A stretch of DNA of 64,000 bases from Salipaludibacillus daqingensis (GTDB taxonomy: Bacteria; Bacillota; Bacilli; Bacillales; Salisediminibacteriaceae), in the NCBI RefSeq assembly GCF_029891575.1, contig NZ_JARZHF010000002.1, forward strand, positions 124,001-188,000. The letters are read 5' to 3'. Made by a program: the position numbers and the translations under genes. How positions within the stretch are numbered: the stretch's first letter is position 1; every line of letters starts with the position of its first letter. Under the pieces are notes generated by a model. It did not search any database. It had not been told where the DNA came from and saw only the letters and a program-made list of their open reading frames with translations. Shown piece after piece: positions 47,101-56,661 of this stretch.

Positions 47101-47952
47101 CTATCGTTTCAAGTTGACAAGCTCTTGCAAGATTTCATCTGACGTTGTGATCATTCTCGTGTTAGCTTGGAAACCACGCTGGGAAACAATCATCTCAGCA
47201 AATTCCTCTGAAAGGTCGACGTTCGACATTTCTAATGCGGAACCTACCATTCCACCGCGACCACCAGTACCTGAAGAGCCTAATTCAGCTGGGCCTGAGT
47301 TATTTGATAACTCATAAGTGTTATTCCCCACTTTACTTAAGCCACCAGGGTTAGAAAAGTTTGCCATCGCAATTTGGCCTAAAACACGTGTTTCCCCATC
47401 AGAGTAAACACCATTTATTTCACCTGATTGAGAAATATTAAAACTCTCTAATGTGGCTCCACTGTCCGGGTCTATCGATCCAGCTAAAATAGTTAAATCT
47501 TCTAAATCACCACCATCAATATCACCTGTAAAACTATCTCCTACACCTTGTACTCTTAGACCATCAGCATTAACAAGGGTACCTGCTTCATCTAAGTAGA
47601 AATTACCTGCCCTTGTGTAGTAATTTGCATCACCATCTGCAACAACGAAATAACCATCACCCGAAATAGCAATATCTAAATCACGTCCAGTAGATTGAAG
47701 TGAACCTTGAGTTGAGATCGTATCAATAGACGACGTACCTCCCCCAAGTCCTACTTGCATTGGGTTCGTTCCACCTCTTTCCCCAGTTGCTGTACTTGCA
47801 CCAGCCATTTGTTGACTTACTAAATCATTAAACGTTGCGCGGCCTTTTTTATATCCAAATGTATTGACATTTGCAATGTTGTTACCAATCACATCTAGCT
47901 TTGTTTGGAAATTTTTCATTCCACCTATACCTGAATATAACGAACGAATCAT
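47101..47952 (-). CDS. flgE: Flagellar hook protein FlgE
   Basis: A 283-residue axial protein with the N-terminal rod/hook motif RSLYSGIGGMKNFQTKLDVIGNNIANVNTFGYKK, an FlgE/F/G central beta domain and the C-terminal MSNVDLSEEFAEMIVSQRGFQANTRMITTSDEILQELVNLKR helix. In Bacillus the hook protein is short and resembles FlgG. The frame opens 16 codons upstream, but ATG 47952 has an AAAGGGG site and family start. Position after flgD confirms the hook role. Confidence 0.92.
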   Translation of the reverse strand: MIRSLYSGIGGMKNFQTKLDVIGNNIANVNTFGYKKGRATFNDLVSQQMAGASTATGERGGTNPMQVGLGGGTSSIDTISTQGSLQSTGRDLDIAISGDGYFVVADGDANYYTRAGNFYLDEAGTLVNADGLRVQGVGDSFTGDIDGGDLEDLTILAGSIDPDSGATLESFNISQSGEINGVYSDGETRVLGQIAMANFSNPGGLSKVGNNTYELSNNSGPAELGSSGTGGRGGMVGSALEMSNVDLSEEFAEMIVSQRGFQANTRMITTSDEILQELVNLKR

Positions 47953-48039
47953 ATTATTTGTTCCCCTTTCAATTCTTGCTGAGAGTAGTTGCTGCTTCAT
48001 TCGGTCCGCAGCATGTGGCTTCCTTTCGGTCCAGCCGTG

Positions 48040-48429
48040 TTATTTATTGATAATAATCGCTCCATTGATGTTTGTGAAAAGCTGTGATGCTGCTTCTTCA
48101 CGATCCATCGCTGTAATCACTGTGTCGTTTTTTGCACTAACGACAAAAGCGGCGTCATTTGTTAATACAAGGGAATCTTGCACCCCTTTTTGTTTTGCTT
48201 CTTTCACTTTGGAATGAATTTCATTCCACACATCCCCACTCACTTCAATCCCACGATCCATTAAACGCTGTTCTGCGTGTTTGCTTATTTTCAACTTTTG
48301 CTGTTCATCTATCTTCGAAGCCAGCATGTTTTGAAAACTGTTTTCCGCATTGTTTTGCGTGACAGGTCGTTTAACAGGTGGTTTTGGTAAAGGCTGCTGT
48401 AGGTGATGGGGCATGATTTTAGGACTCAT
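48040..48429 (-). CDS. TIGR02530-type flagellar operon protein
   Basis: A 129-residue protein of the TIGR02530 flagellar-operon family found between flgD and flgE in many Firmicutes. The diagnostic C-terminal part is LKISKHAEQRLMDRGIEVSGDVW, VQDSLVLTNDAAFVVSAKNDTVITAMDRE and FTNINGAIII. The first 45 residues are proline-rich and disordered. The biochemical role is unknown; hook assembly or regulation is inferred from context. The frame starts with GTG 48438 inside the ribosome site; ATG 48429 is more likely. Confidence 0.82.
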   Translation of the reverse strand: MSPKIMPHHLQQPLPKPPVKRPVTQNNAENSFQNMLASKIDEQQKLKISKHAEQRLMDRGIEVSGDVWNEIHSKVKEAKQKGVQDSLVLTNDAAFVVSAKNDTVITAMDREEAASQLFTNINGAIIINK

Positions 48430-48451
48430 GTATCTCACCTCACCTTTTATA

Positions 48452-48919
48452 TTATGGGTTTGTCACAGACAAGAGGTCTTTTGCAGATACTTTCTCATCG
48501 CCATCAATGACAAGTTTCGCTTGACCATCTTTGAAAACCACGGATGTAACAATTCCGTCAAGTTTCTCTGTTTCTTTAGGTTTTCCTTGATCATCTTTTG
48601 AAAGAACCTTCTCCCATTCAACTTTCTTGCCAATTAGATCACTATGGGATACAAAATCACTTCTTTTTTGCATGTCCATAAACTTTTGCAGATTTTCGTT
48701 CATATTCGTCATTTGCTCCAAGCTAGAAAATTGGGCCATCTGTGCAATGAATTCCTGGTCTTCCATTGGATTCATTGGATCTTGGTTTTGCAATTGCGTC
48801 AACAAGATTTTTAAAAACGCATCTTTCCCTAACTCTTGACTACCTGCGTTTTTTTCTTTCTGTTTTTGCATATATTCAGCATGGTACAAGCTTTCCGTTA
48901 CTTGAGTATTTATCGGCAC
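48452..48919 (-). CDS. flgD: Flagellar hook-cap protein FlgD
   Basis: A 155-residue hook scaffolding protein. The N-terminal FlgD motif [45 protein letters not shown] is very clear; the C-terminal part (about 90-155) is the reduced tudor/FnIII region. GTG 48928 overlaps the GGAGGTG ribosome site, so GTG 48919 ([12 protein letters not shown]) is the better start. It lies 14 nt after fliK. Confidence 0.93.
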   Translation of the reverse strand: MPINTQVTESLYHAEYMQKQKEKNAGSQELGKDAFLKILLTQLQNQDPMNPMEDQEFIAQMAQFSSLEQMTNMNENLQKFMDMQKRSDFVSHSDLIGKKVEWEKVLSKDDQGKPKETEKLDGIVTSVVFKDGQAKLVIDGDEKVSAKDLLSVTNP

Positions 48920-48933
48920 AAGTTGCACCTCCT

Positions 48934-50220
48934 TTATGCTTCAGTATTAATCGTATTCTCTAAGAAGTCAGCGAAGTCTTGCTCTTCTTCCTCATCATCT
49001 TCTTGAACATTTGCTCCTTTTGTTCCTTTCTCGTGTTGTTTCCTTGCTTCTTCATGATTAGAGTCTTTTAGCAGTTGTTGTTGATTTTGCTGCTGGGTCA
49101 CTTCAATTTTATCAATTGGAATGTTTTGCGACTGAAAAGCATTTCTTAGTTGCGTTAATTGTCCTTCGATTAAATCCCTTGCTACTTTTGTTGTAGTCAT
49201 CAACGTTGCCATCATCACGCCGTTCACTTGTTGGATCGTTATATCCATGCGCCCAAGAGATGCTGGGTGAAGTTTCACGCTAAGTTGTTGATTACCATTC
49301 ATTAATTGTTGAAACGTACTTCTAGAAAGAATGTTTTGAAACTGACGAACAAATTGCTCTTGAGATGGGCGCTCCGGTGCTGCATCTCCTGTTGTTGGCA
49401 TAACCATCGTTTGAAATCTAGCCATTTGACTATTTGTCGTATCAAGCATCATCGAATTAGGTAACGGACTTGCATTTTTTGTTTGGCCTTTTTCTCCAGC
49501 AAGTTGATTCATATATGCCAACTCTGCAAATCGATTTGTATTAAATGACTGTTGTCCTTGTGGTAATACTCTCGCATCACTTGCTAGATGACGCTCCCCT
49601 TTTGAAATAAATTCTGTTAATTGCTTTAGAGTTTGTCGTACAGGTTGATGTTTGTCTTCATTAGTAAACTTCGGAAAATACTGTTGAATCATTTGTTGAA
49701 ATGCTAGGTTACTTTTATCAGTATCCGTTCGATCATTAGCAGAAAATGAAGCAATCAGAGCTAGTAAATAAACAGGGTCTCCATTCATTTGAAACTCTTC
49801 GATTAACCCTTCGAGCGATGTATTGTTTACAATTAACTCCTCCATTTTTTGAGACCAATCGTCAGGTAACACTTCTAATAGTTGTTTTACCTCATCAAAT
49901 TCAAACAAATCTTCAGAAAGAAAACTTTCGTCTAATGGGAGCTGTTCCAAAATTTCTACTAATTCTTTTAACGGTTCTTCAAGTGTAGAAGCTAATTCTT
50001 CTAATGATGAATTTAGTAATAGAGCTACCCACTCACTATCTAATCCGAGTTTGTCTATCAGCTCATCTTTAGAAATATCAGCACCATCGCTTCCACCCAT
50101 GATCATCATCAACGCTTCCATAAATCCACTTTCTTTATCTCCACTTTCCGATGTCAATGACATTCCGCTAGGAGCTTTGCTCATGCTTACCATTGGCATT
50201 AATGCCATCATTCCGTTCAT
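48934..50220 (-). CDS. fliK: Flagellar hook-length control protein FliK
   Basis: A 428-residue secreted molecular ruler. The N-terminal two-thirds are low in conservation, helical and acidic at about 40-110, with variable linkers. The C-terminal Flg_hook domain (about 300-400) has [45 protein letters not shown], which signals FlhB to switch substrates, followed by an acidic tail. GTG 50229 lies in the GGGAGGTG site; ATG 50220 is chosen. Confidence 0.9.
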   Translation of the reverse strand: MNGMMALMPMVSMSKAPSGMSLTSESGDKESGFMEALMMIMGGSDGADISKDELIDKLGLDSEWVALLLNSSLEELASTLEEPLKELVEILEQLPLDESFLSEDLFEFDEVKQLLEVLPDDWSQKMEELIVNNTSLEGLIEEFQMNGDPVYLLALIASFSANDRTDTDKSNLAFQQMIQQYFPKFTNEDKHQPVRQTLKQLTEFISKGERHLASDARVLPQGQQSFNTNRFAELAYMNQLAGEKGQTKNASPLPNSMMLDTTNSQMARFQTMVMPTTGDAAPERPSQEQFVRQFQNILSRSTFQQLMNGNQQLSVKLHPASLGRMDITIQQVNGVMMATLMTTTKVARDLIEGQLTQLRNAFQSQNIPIDKIEVTQQQNQQQLLKDSNHEEARKQHEKGTKGANVQEDDEEEEQDFADFLENTINTEA

Positions 50221-50251
50221 TTTTTTCACCTCCCTTCAATAATTAAATAAC

Positions 50252-50830
50252 TTAGTTAGACATTTGAGTTAATAGTTCTGCTGCCGTTTCAGGTTCGACT
50301 CGACTTAAAATATTCGACCTATTCGTGACTCGCATCATTCTTAAATATGTTACTGCTTCGTCTTGTGGAAGTTCACTAATAATATCTGCTGCCTTTGAAG
50401 CGGTCATATCCTCTAAGGTTTTCACAATATCGTTAATGTCAGCTGTCACTTCTTCTGATTCTTCTCCAGAGATGTCATCACTATCTATCTCAAACAATTG
50501 CTCTTGCAAACTCTCTAATTCACTGTCTTTCTCTTCTAGTTCATTTTCTAGTTGCTGTATTTGTTGAATATAGGATTGATTTTCATGTTCTAATTGAGCG
50601 ATATTTTCTTCATCTGTTAATTGGACTGCTTCTTCGTCCCCTTCTTCTTGCTGTTCTTCTATGAAAGGCAACATACTTGCAGCTTGTTGAAAAGTCTCTC
50701 CAACATTGAATCCAAGATAATATAGCAATACGACTGCTAAGATGACTGCAAAAATTGCTGGTATTAAAATCACCATAAAAAAGATTTGAAATTTACTTTG
50801 CCCTTTTTCTTTTTGGATGTTTTTACTCAT
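50252..50830 (-). CDS. ylxF: MotE/YlxF family flagellar protein with MgtE-N-like domain
   Basis: A 192-residue single-pass protein. One transmembrane helix (about 12-40) is followed by an acidic coiled coil (about 65-115, ENIAQLEHENQSYIQQIQQLENELEEKDSELESL) and a C-terminal MgtE-N/FliG-like domain with MTASKAADIISELPQDEAVTYLRMMRVTNRSNILSRVEPETAAELL. YlxF is conserved between fliJ and fliK; it is related to MotE-type proteins, and a link to the stator or basal body is inferred. ATG 50830 with AGGTG. Confidence 0.85.
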   Translation of the reverse strand: MSKNIQKEKGQSKFQIFFMVILIPAIFAVILAVVLLYYLGFNVGETFQQAASMLPFIEEQQEEGDEEAVQLTDEENIAQLEHENQSYIQQIQQLENELEEKDSELESLQEQLFEIDSDDISGEESEEVTADINDIVKTLEDMTASKAADIISELPQDEAVTYLRMMRVTNRSNILSRVEPETAAELLTQMSN

Positions 50831-50844
50831 TTCTTCACCTGATT

Positions 50845-51285
50845 TCATCGCCGAACAAATTGCTGAACAGAAACTTCATCTAGAAACTTTTGTTCCGTTC
50901 GTTTTTCATTTTCTGTGTATTGTTGTTGTTTGATCTCTTTCATCTTTTCATATTTTCTCAAATCGATAGACTTGTACGTTAAATAGCGCTCTTTTTCGTT
51001 CATTTTTTTCCTTGCATCTTGTGTATTTGATTGAAGTCTGTCAATCTCTTTTTGCAAATAGGCAATTGTCTTTTCGTTTAGTTGAATCACGGAAATCGTT
51101 AATCCTTTTTCTAACTTTTTTTCATTTGCAGCTATTAATTCTTCTTTTCTTTTCAAGAGGTTATAAAGTTTTGTAGCTACATCTTCAAAGTTTTTTACTG
51201 CTTCCGTATAAGCAAGTTCAGCATCAGATTTTTCAAAGTCTTTCACTTCGAGAACCTTTTCCAATGTAAATTGAAAGCTCATCAT
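50845..51285 (-). CDS. fliJ: Flagellar export chaperone FliJ
   Basis: A 146-residue coiled-coil protein that inserts into the FliI ATPase ring and recycles export chaperones. Almost entirely helical: FTLEKVLEVKDFEKSDAELAYTEA and a long charged hairpin. Sequence conservation is low but length, composition and position after fliI are diagnostic. The start ATG overlaps the fliI stop by 4 nt. Confidence 0.92.
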   Translation of the reverse strand: MMSFQFTLEKVLEVKDFEKSDAELAYTEAVKNFEDVATKLYNLLKRKEELIAANEKKLEKGLTISVIQLNEKTIAYLQKEIDRLQSNTQDARKKMNEKERYLTYKSIDLRKYEKMKEIKQQQYTENEKRTEQKFLDEVSVQQFVRR

Positions 51286-52601
51286 TGCCCTCCTTTACCA
51301 AACGATTGAATCATTGATTCAACGTTTTCCGAAAAATCATTTGATTCATTAAGACTTTGCTTTAAAAACGCCATAATTATTGGATACTTCTTGATTGCCT
51401 CATCAACTTCTTTATTCGAGCCTTTTTTATACGCACCGATGTTAATTAAGTCTTCCGAGTCGTGATATGTTGCAAGCATGTTCCGAATATAATCTGCCGT
51501 TTCACGGTGATCTTCTGAGACGACATCATTCATAACTCTGCTAATACTAGTTAAGACATTGATTGCTGGGAAATGCCCTTTATTTGCTAATTTTCTGTCT
51601 AACACAAGATGGCCATCCAATATTCCACGAACACTATCAGCAATTGGCTCATTCATGTCATCACCATCTACTAATACTGTATAAAACGCGGTAATGGAAC
51701 CTGATTCGTTCATCCCACTTCGTTCGAGCAATCGGGGGAGCATCGCAAAAACCGATGGAGTGTACCCTTTTGTAGTAGGTGGTTCTCCTACCGCTAGTCC
51801 AATTTCTCGTTGAGCCATGGCAACTCTTGTGACAGAATCCATCATCAACGTCACGTTGAGACCTTGGTCGCGGAAATACTCGCAAATGGCTGTTGCAGTC
51901 ATTGCTCCTTTAATCCTCATTAAAGCGGGTTGGTCAGATGTTGCTACAACAACAACCGTATTTTTTAACCCTTCAGATCCTAAATCTCTTTCCACGAAAT
52001 CTCTAACTTCTCTGCCACGCTCGCCAATTAGTGCAATCACATTCAAGTCTGCCCCTGAGTTTTTAGCAATCATTGCCATTAATGTACTTTTACCAACACC
52101 ACTCCCGGCAAATATCCCCATCCTTTGTCCTTTACCGACTGAGAAAAGACCATCAATTGCTTTTACTCCAAGGCTCAATGGTTCTTGAATTCTTGGTCTC
52201 TGTAATGGGTTTGGTGGCGAATTATCTGTAGAAAACGATTGCGCACCACCAGGTATTTCACTTCCATCAAAAGGTCTCCCTAAGCTATCAACAATCGTAC
52301 CAATTAAAGCAGAACTGACTTTGATTTGAAGTGGATGGTTCATCGTTTCAACTAAACTACCTGGTGCAATTTCATCCACTCGTTCAAAAGGCATGAGCAA
52401 TACATTTTGCTCTCGAAATCCAACTACTTCCGCCAATATCTTCCTTCGATTTCTTTTCCCTACAATAATCTTACATAGATCACCAACAGAAGCTTGTGGA
52501 CCTTTTGATTCAATCATTAATCCAACTACTTGCGAAACTTTCCCATAGTGTTTGTAAGGAGAAATATCATCAACTTCAGAGATTAATTCATCAATGCCCA
52601 T
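51282..52601 (-). CDS. fliI: Flagellum-specific ATPase FliI
   Basis: A 439-residue ATPase of the export apparatus, similar to F1-beta. Walker A GSGVGKST is at residues 166-173, with VIALIGERGREVRDFVERDL, Walker B region VTLMMDSVTRVAMAQREIGLAVGEPPTTKGYTPSVF and DSVRGILDGHLVLDRKLA motifs. N-terminal hexamer domain present (QVVGLMIESKGPQASVGDLC). ATG 52601, 11 nt overlap with fliH. Confidence 0.97.
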   Translation of the reverse strand: MGIDELISEVDDISPYKHYGKVSQVVGLMIESKGPQASVGDLCKIIVGKRNRRKILAEVVGFREQNVLLMPFERVDEIAPGSLVETMNHPLQIKVSSALIGTIVDSLGRPFDGSEIPGGAQSFSTDNSPPNPLQRPRIQEPLSLGVKAIDGLFSVGKGQRMGIFAGSGVGKSTLMAMIAKNSGADLNVIALIGERGREVRDFVERDLGSEGLKNTVVVVATSDQPALMRIKGAMTATAICEYFRDQGLNVTLMMDSVTRVAMAQREIGLAVGEPPTTKGYTPSVFAMLPRLLERSGMNESGSITAFYTVLVDGDDMNEPIADSVRGILDGHLVLDRKLANKGHFPAINVLTSISRVMNDVVSEDHRETADYIRNMLATYHDSEDLINIGAYKKGSNKEVDEAIKKYPIIMAFLKQSLNESNDFSENVESMIQSFGKGGQ

Positions 52602-53406
52602 GGACTTCTCCTTCTTTCAACTTTTCAAATAACACTCGCTTCATTTCTCTTAGTTGGCTATCAACAGATGCGTCAATTTGTCCATAAGGTGTTTCAATGA
52701 TACATCCTCCGTCATCCAAGGAATCATCCGGAAAAATAAGTAACTCTCTTGTATGTAGAGCAATGCTTTGTAGTTCCTTTTTCTGCTGCAATGTTGTCTC
52801 ATACCAAGATGGGTGTATATATATTTTCACTTCTTCTTGTTCGCGAATTTCAGTGACAGCTTCTTTCACTAAGGTTAACCAAGCGTCCTCTTCTGATTTT
52901 AGAGTGTCCCCAACTATTTTCTTCGCTATCTTCAACGCTAACTCCAACATCACTGGTGTCGATTCATCTAACTTGTTATGATAATCAACTTTTGAATGAG
53001 CGATGGTGTCCTTCGCTAATTTAATTGACGAGGTATATTCTTGTTTCCCTTGATCCAATCCATCGTGATACCCTTGGTTATATCCTTGTTCCGCAGCTTG
53101 ATTAAATCTCTGTTCTGCTTCTTGTTCCATCTCTTCTCTCTTACGATCTTGCTCCATTTTCCATTCGTTTATCTCATCTTGAAAAACTTTCTTACTCTTT
53201 TCTAGCTGTTCTTTTTCGTGATGGACGGCTTGTTCTCGTTCTCTATATTGAACTCCAACACCTGAATAGTCTTTCGATTCTGTCTCAACTTCCGCTAAAT
53301 CTTCTAGTCTCATAGGTTGTTCGACCGTTCGAAGTTTAATTGTCTTTTCGCTTTCGCTAGAATGAGAGGCATAAGCAGATTTGATAAGCTTAGACAATAA
53401 TATCAT
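52591..53406 (-). CDS. fliH: Flagellar export ATPase regulator FliH
   Basis: A protein of about 271 residues that binds FliI and ties it to the C-ring. A charged coiled coil spans about 55-130, with the glycine/glutamine repeat EQRFNQAAEQGYNQGYHDGLDQGKQEY (the GxxxG-like FliH repeat) and a C-terminal FliI-binding domain (VMLELALKIAKKIVGDTL, EVKIYIHPSWYET, GGCIIETPYGQIDASVDSQLREM). The start is uncertain: GTG 53415, ATG 53406 and TTG 53397 are in frame; the GGAGGAG site best fits TTG 53397 or a coupled ATG 53406. Its beginning overlaps the fliG stop. Confidence 0.9.
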   Translation of the reverse strand: MILLSKLIKSAYASHSSESEKTIKLRTVEQPMRLEDLAEVETESKDYSGVGVQYREREQAVHHEKEQLEKSKKVFQDEINEWKMEQDRKREEMEQEAEQRFNQAAEQGYNQGYHDGLDQGKQEYTSSIKLAKDTIAHSKVDYHNKLDESTPVMLELALKIAKKIVGDTLKSEEDAWLTLVKEAVTEIREQEEVKIYIHPSWYETTLQQKKELQSIALHTRELLIFPDDSLDDGGCIIETPYGQIDASVDSQLREMKRVLFEKLKEGEVHGH

Positions 53407-54400
53407 CTCCTCCACCGCGTGCGATGACGATTTCTCCCGATTCTTCTAATCGACGAATAACGGCAACAATTCTCGTTTGTGCTTCTTCCACATCACGTAA
53501 GCGGACAGGTCCCATAAATTCCATTTCTTCTTTAAATGTTTCTGACATTCTTTGTGACATGTTATTAAAGACAATCTCTTTTACTTCATCACTAGCTACT
53601 TTCAGTGATAATTGTAAATCTTCGTTTTCAACGTCTCGAATGACTCGTTGAATCGATCGGTTGTCCAATGTAACGATATCTTCAAAGACAAACATTCTCT
53701 TTTTGATTTCTTCTGCAAGTTCAGGGTCTTGAATTTCCAACGCATCTAATATGGTTCTTTCTGTGCTTCTATCAACGCTGTTCAAAACCTCAACAACTGA
53801 CTCTATACCGCCCGCTTGTGTATAGTCTTGAGTGACTGTAGCCGATAACTTTCTTTCTAATATACTTTCTACTTCATTTACAATTTCAGGTGATGTGCTA
53901 TCCATAATAGCGATCCTTTTTGCCACATCTGCCTGTACCTCTTGTGGTAAAGCTGATAGTATTTGGCCTGATTGCTCACTATCTAAATAAGATAAGATGA
54001 GTGCAATCGTTTGTGGATGTTCATTTTGGATAAAATTAAAGATCTGTGCGGCATCTGTTTTTCTAGCAAAGTCAAAAGGTCTTACTTGCAATGTTGATGT
54101 TAGACGATTAATAATTTCCATTGCTTCATCAGAACCTAACGCTTTCTCTAGAACACTTTTCGCATAACCTATTCCGCCTTGAGTAATGTAATCTTGTGCA
54201 ATAGCTAATTGGTGAAACTGATCAATGATTTCCTCTTTTGTATCTTGTTCTACACGTTTAACCCCAGCAATTTCTAATGTGAGCTTTTCAATCTCTTCTT
54301 CAGATAAATGTTTGTAAACTTGCGCCGAGACATCTGGACCTAAAGAGATTAATAAAATGGCGGCTTTTTGTTTGCCAGTGAGATTTTTTCGTTTCGCCAC
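53390..54400 (-). CDS. fliG: Flagellar motor switch protein FliG
   Basis: A 336-residue rotor protein that contacts FliF and the stator. N-terminal LTGKQKAAILLISLGPDVSAQVYKHL, middle EHPQTIALILSYLDSEQSGQILSALPQ (EHPQ motif) and C-terminal FVFEDIVTLDNRSIQRVIRDVENEDLQLSLK, with the charged torque helix, are all standard. Start is GTG 54400 with AGGAG. Its end overlaps fliH. Confidence 0.97.
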   Translation of the reverse strand: MAKRKNLTGKQKAAILLISLGPDVSAQVYKHLSEEEIEKLTLEIAGVKRVEQDTKEEIIDQFHQLAIAQDYITQGGIGYAKSVLEKALGSDEAMEIINRLTSTLQVRPFDFARKTDAAQIFNFIQNEHPQTIALILSYLDSEQSGQILSALPQEVQADVAKRIAIMDSTSPEIVNEVESILERKLSATVTQDYTQAGGIESVVEVLNSVDRSTERTILDALEIQDPELAEEIKKRMFVFEDIVTLDNRSIQRVIRDVENEDLQLSLKVASDEVKEIVFNNMSQRMSETFKEEMEFMGPVRLRDVEEAQTRIVAVIRRLEESGEIVIARGGGDDIIV

Positions 54401-54415
54401 TCTCTTCTCCTCCTT

Positions 54416-56002
54416 CTAGTCCTCTGACAACCATGTTCGAACGAGTTTCGAAAATTCTTCTGGTTTATCTTTGGCTAATTTTTCTAGTTGTTTACGACGG
54501 GCTCTCTCTTCTGTATCAGCCTCTTCATCAATTGGAGGTAAATCATACTGAGAACGTTCATCTAAAGAAAATTCTTCAAATTCTTCTGTTTTTCTTCGGT
54601 TTCTCATTAACAAGAAAATTAACACAATTACAGCAAGAATTAACGCCCCAACAATGTAATACCAGAAAGGAGTACCTGTAGCTGGTTCTTCAAACTCTAC
54701 TTTTCCGAAAAACTCTTGAGAAGAAACAAGAACTCTTTCTTCTATTTCTTCATCTTCCCATTCTGCTGTTACATCAGCATCAATGGACGTTCTTACAATT
54801 TGGCCTAACAGTTGTTGAATATCATTTAATCGATCTTGCGGTAATGATGTTGGATCTTCAGGATCAGGTGGTTCAATCATAACTTGAATCCCAATGTCGC
54901 GAATTTTATAAGGGCTTTCAACGATGTCCCGTGAAATTCGGTTTACATCATTATTAATTCTTTCTTCAATTCGTTCATAATCACCTTGTCCTCCACCAGC
55001 TGCTCCAGGGAAGTTAGGAATGTCATCTTCACCAGCGCCTGCTATTCCGCCAGCTTCCATGTCTTCCCCTTCAAAGGTTTCCGTGATTCTTTCCACACTC
55101 ACAGCTAAACCTTCCATATTTTCTTCATCTGGGGCTTCAACCAACTCTTCTTGTCTGTTCTCTTGAGTGAAATCTAAATCCGTTGAAATGGATACAAGCA
55201 CTTTATCAGGACCTACCATGGTACCTAACATTTGTTGTAAATCTCGTTGTATCTCTCTCTCAATATCTCGTTGAATGTTTCTATGTTGCTCATATACAGA
55301 AAGGGTTGAATCTGCCATTCCTGGTTGATTATGAAGTTCCAAATACCGAGACATTTGATCCATGATCACAATATTTTCAACAGGTAGATTTGGTACACTT
55401 TGAGATATAAGATGATATAGTGAACGCACTTGATTTTCATCTAATGCGTATCCTGCTTGCATATTCAGTAATACGGATGCCGTTGCCTCATTTGGCTCAT
55501 CCCCTAGCCAAATACTTTCTTCCGGCAGAGTAATCATTACTTGAGATCCCTGTACTCCGTCGACACTTCGAATTAAGTCTTCTAATGATGTTTGAATCGC
55601 TGCTCTTTCTAATAGTTGAAATTCACTGTCTGTCGTTCCGAATCCCATATTATCTCTGAATGTTCCATAGTCAATTCTTCCTGTTTGAGGAATTCCTTCT
55701 GCTGCTAAACTCACTTTCAAATCATCAACAAGCGCTTCTGGAACAAGAATAGATGTTCCATCACTACTCACTTCGTTTGACACATTACGACTATCTAACG
55801 TCGCTTTGATTTCCCCCGTCTCTTGAACGGTTAAGTTCGAGTAAAGAGGAACGTGATTTGTACGAGACCCAAGCAAAGAAAATAACAGGAGTAGAACTAA
55901 GATAAGTATGATTGACCCTACTAGCAACCCTTTTTGTTTTTTCGTTCTTGATTGCCAAAATTCAGTTGTTTTATTTTTATATTCAATCAGTTTATCGTTC
56001 AT
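54416..56002 (-). CDS. fliF: Flagellar MS-ring protein FliF
   Basis: A 528-residue MS-ring protein. Two transmembrane helices (about 23-43 and 438-460) enclose a large extracytoplasmic region with ring-building motifs (VPLYSNLTVQETGEIKATLD, YGTFRDNMGFGTTDSEFQLLERAAIQTSLEDLIRSVDGVQGSQVMITLPE). The cytoplasmic C terminus (KLAKDKPEEFSKLVRTWLSED) binds FliG. An acidic and glycine-rich linker (EDMEAGGIAGAGEDD) is within. ATG 56002 is favoured over 56014 by an AGGA site. The gene is 15 nt upstream of fliG but 330 nt after fliE. Confidence 0.96.
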   Translation of the reverse strand: MNDKLIEYKNKTTEFWQSRTKKQKGLLVGSIILILVLLLLFSLLGSRTNHVPLYSNLTVQETGEIKATLDSRNVSNEVSSDGTSILVPEALVDDLKVSLAAEGIPQTGRIDYGTFRDNMGFGTTDSEFQLLERAAIQTSLEDLIRSVDGVQGSQVMITLPEESIWLGDEPNEATASVLLNMQAGYALDENQVRSLYHLISQSVPNLPVENIVIMDQMSRYLELHNQPGMADSTLSVYEQHRNIQRDIEREIQRDLQQMLGTMVGPDKVLVSISTDLDFTQENRQEELVEAPDEENMEGLAVSVERITETFEGEDMEAGGIAGAGEDDIPNFPGAAGGGQGDYERIEERINNDVNRISRDIVESPYKIRDIGIQVMIEPPDPEDPTSLPQDRLNDIQQLLGQIVRTSIDADVTAEWEDEEIEERVLVSSQEFFGKVEFEEPATGTPFWYYIVGALILAVIVLIFLLMRNRRKTEEFEEFSLDERSQYDLPPIDEEADTEERARRKQLEKLAKDKPEEFSKLVRTWLSED

Positions 56003-56331
56003 TTTTCCTCCCACATCGCCACTTCATTTAAAATAGCTTTCCGTTTGAGAGATTCTCATTAGCTAAGGTAACTTAGCTGGAAACTCTAATAATATCGTTA
56101 CTAATTAAGTTAAGATGACGGAAACAAGTGTTTAATCTTTCATCTGTTAATTTTGTGCCTTTTTCCAACTTATAAAAATTACATTTACAAAAGTCTTTTA
56201 TCTTTTTTTTACTAGGACTATTAACATTTTATTTTTTTTACCGATAAAATTTATAATAACCCTCATAAATCAAAAAAACGTTCGAATTTATTGTATGTAC
56301 TAAATCTTCCGGCTTAGAAAATCCTTCAAGA
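56003..56331 (-). other. Unusual gap of about 330 nt between fliE and fliF
   Basis: No coding sequence is visible. The gap is AT-rich with several homopolymer T/A runs and a 7-bp hairpin close to fliF. Other genes in this operon are separated by fewer than 100 nt, and in B. subtilis, as I recall, fliE and fliF are adjacent. I find no convincing promoter or terminator here. Confidence 0.7.
56061..56078 (-). repeat. Hairpin upstream of fliF
   Basis: Perfect 7-bp arms AGCTAAG/CTTAGCT with a 4-nt loop, about 60 nt before fliF. Flanking AGAG...CTCT bases could extend the stem across an internal loop. No U tail. Confidence 0.65.
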
Positions 56332-56640
56332 TTAAACTTGCATTCTCATAATCTCTTGATATGCTTCAATTGCTTTATTTCTAACTTCCATAGTAGTTTG
56401 TAAGGTCACACTTGCTTTTTCAGCTGTAATCATAACGTCATGTAAATCTACTTTTTCACCTCTAGCCATTTGTTCTGTGATATTAGCTGAATCGACTTGC
56501 GCCTTGTTAACGTCTGCAATCGCCTCGTTCATCCAAGTTTTAAACGATTGCTGCGCTTCATGTGGAGTCGATCGATTAGAAGAAATTGGTTGTTGTGGTC
56601 TCATAATAGAGTTCATTTGTTGAATTCCATTGATATCCAT
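56332..56640 (-). CDS. fliE: Flagellar MS ring-rod junction protein FliE
   Basis: A 102-residue rod-junction protein. The C-terminal segment VDLHDVMITAEKASVTLQTTMEVRNKAIEAYQEIMRMQV is the FliE signature. ATG 56640 with AAGGGGG, 21 nt after flgC. It is exported early through the type III gate. Confidence 0.96.
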   Translation of the reverse strand: MDINGIQQMNSIMRPQQPISSNRSTPHEAQQSFKTWMNEAIADVNKAQVDSANITEQMARGEKVDLHDVMITAEKASVTLQTTMEVRNKAIEAYQEIMRMQV

Positions 56641-56661
56641 TTGTTTCCCCCTTTAATTTAA

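Noticed and set aside
56221-56250. Sigma-D-like TAAC...CCGATAAA on the plus strand in the fliE-fliF gap
   Set aside because: Spacing is one base off, the -35 and first -10 base do not match, and no plus-strand gene follows.
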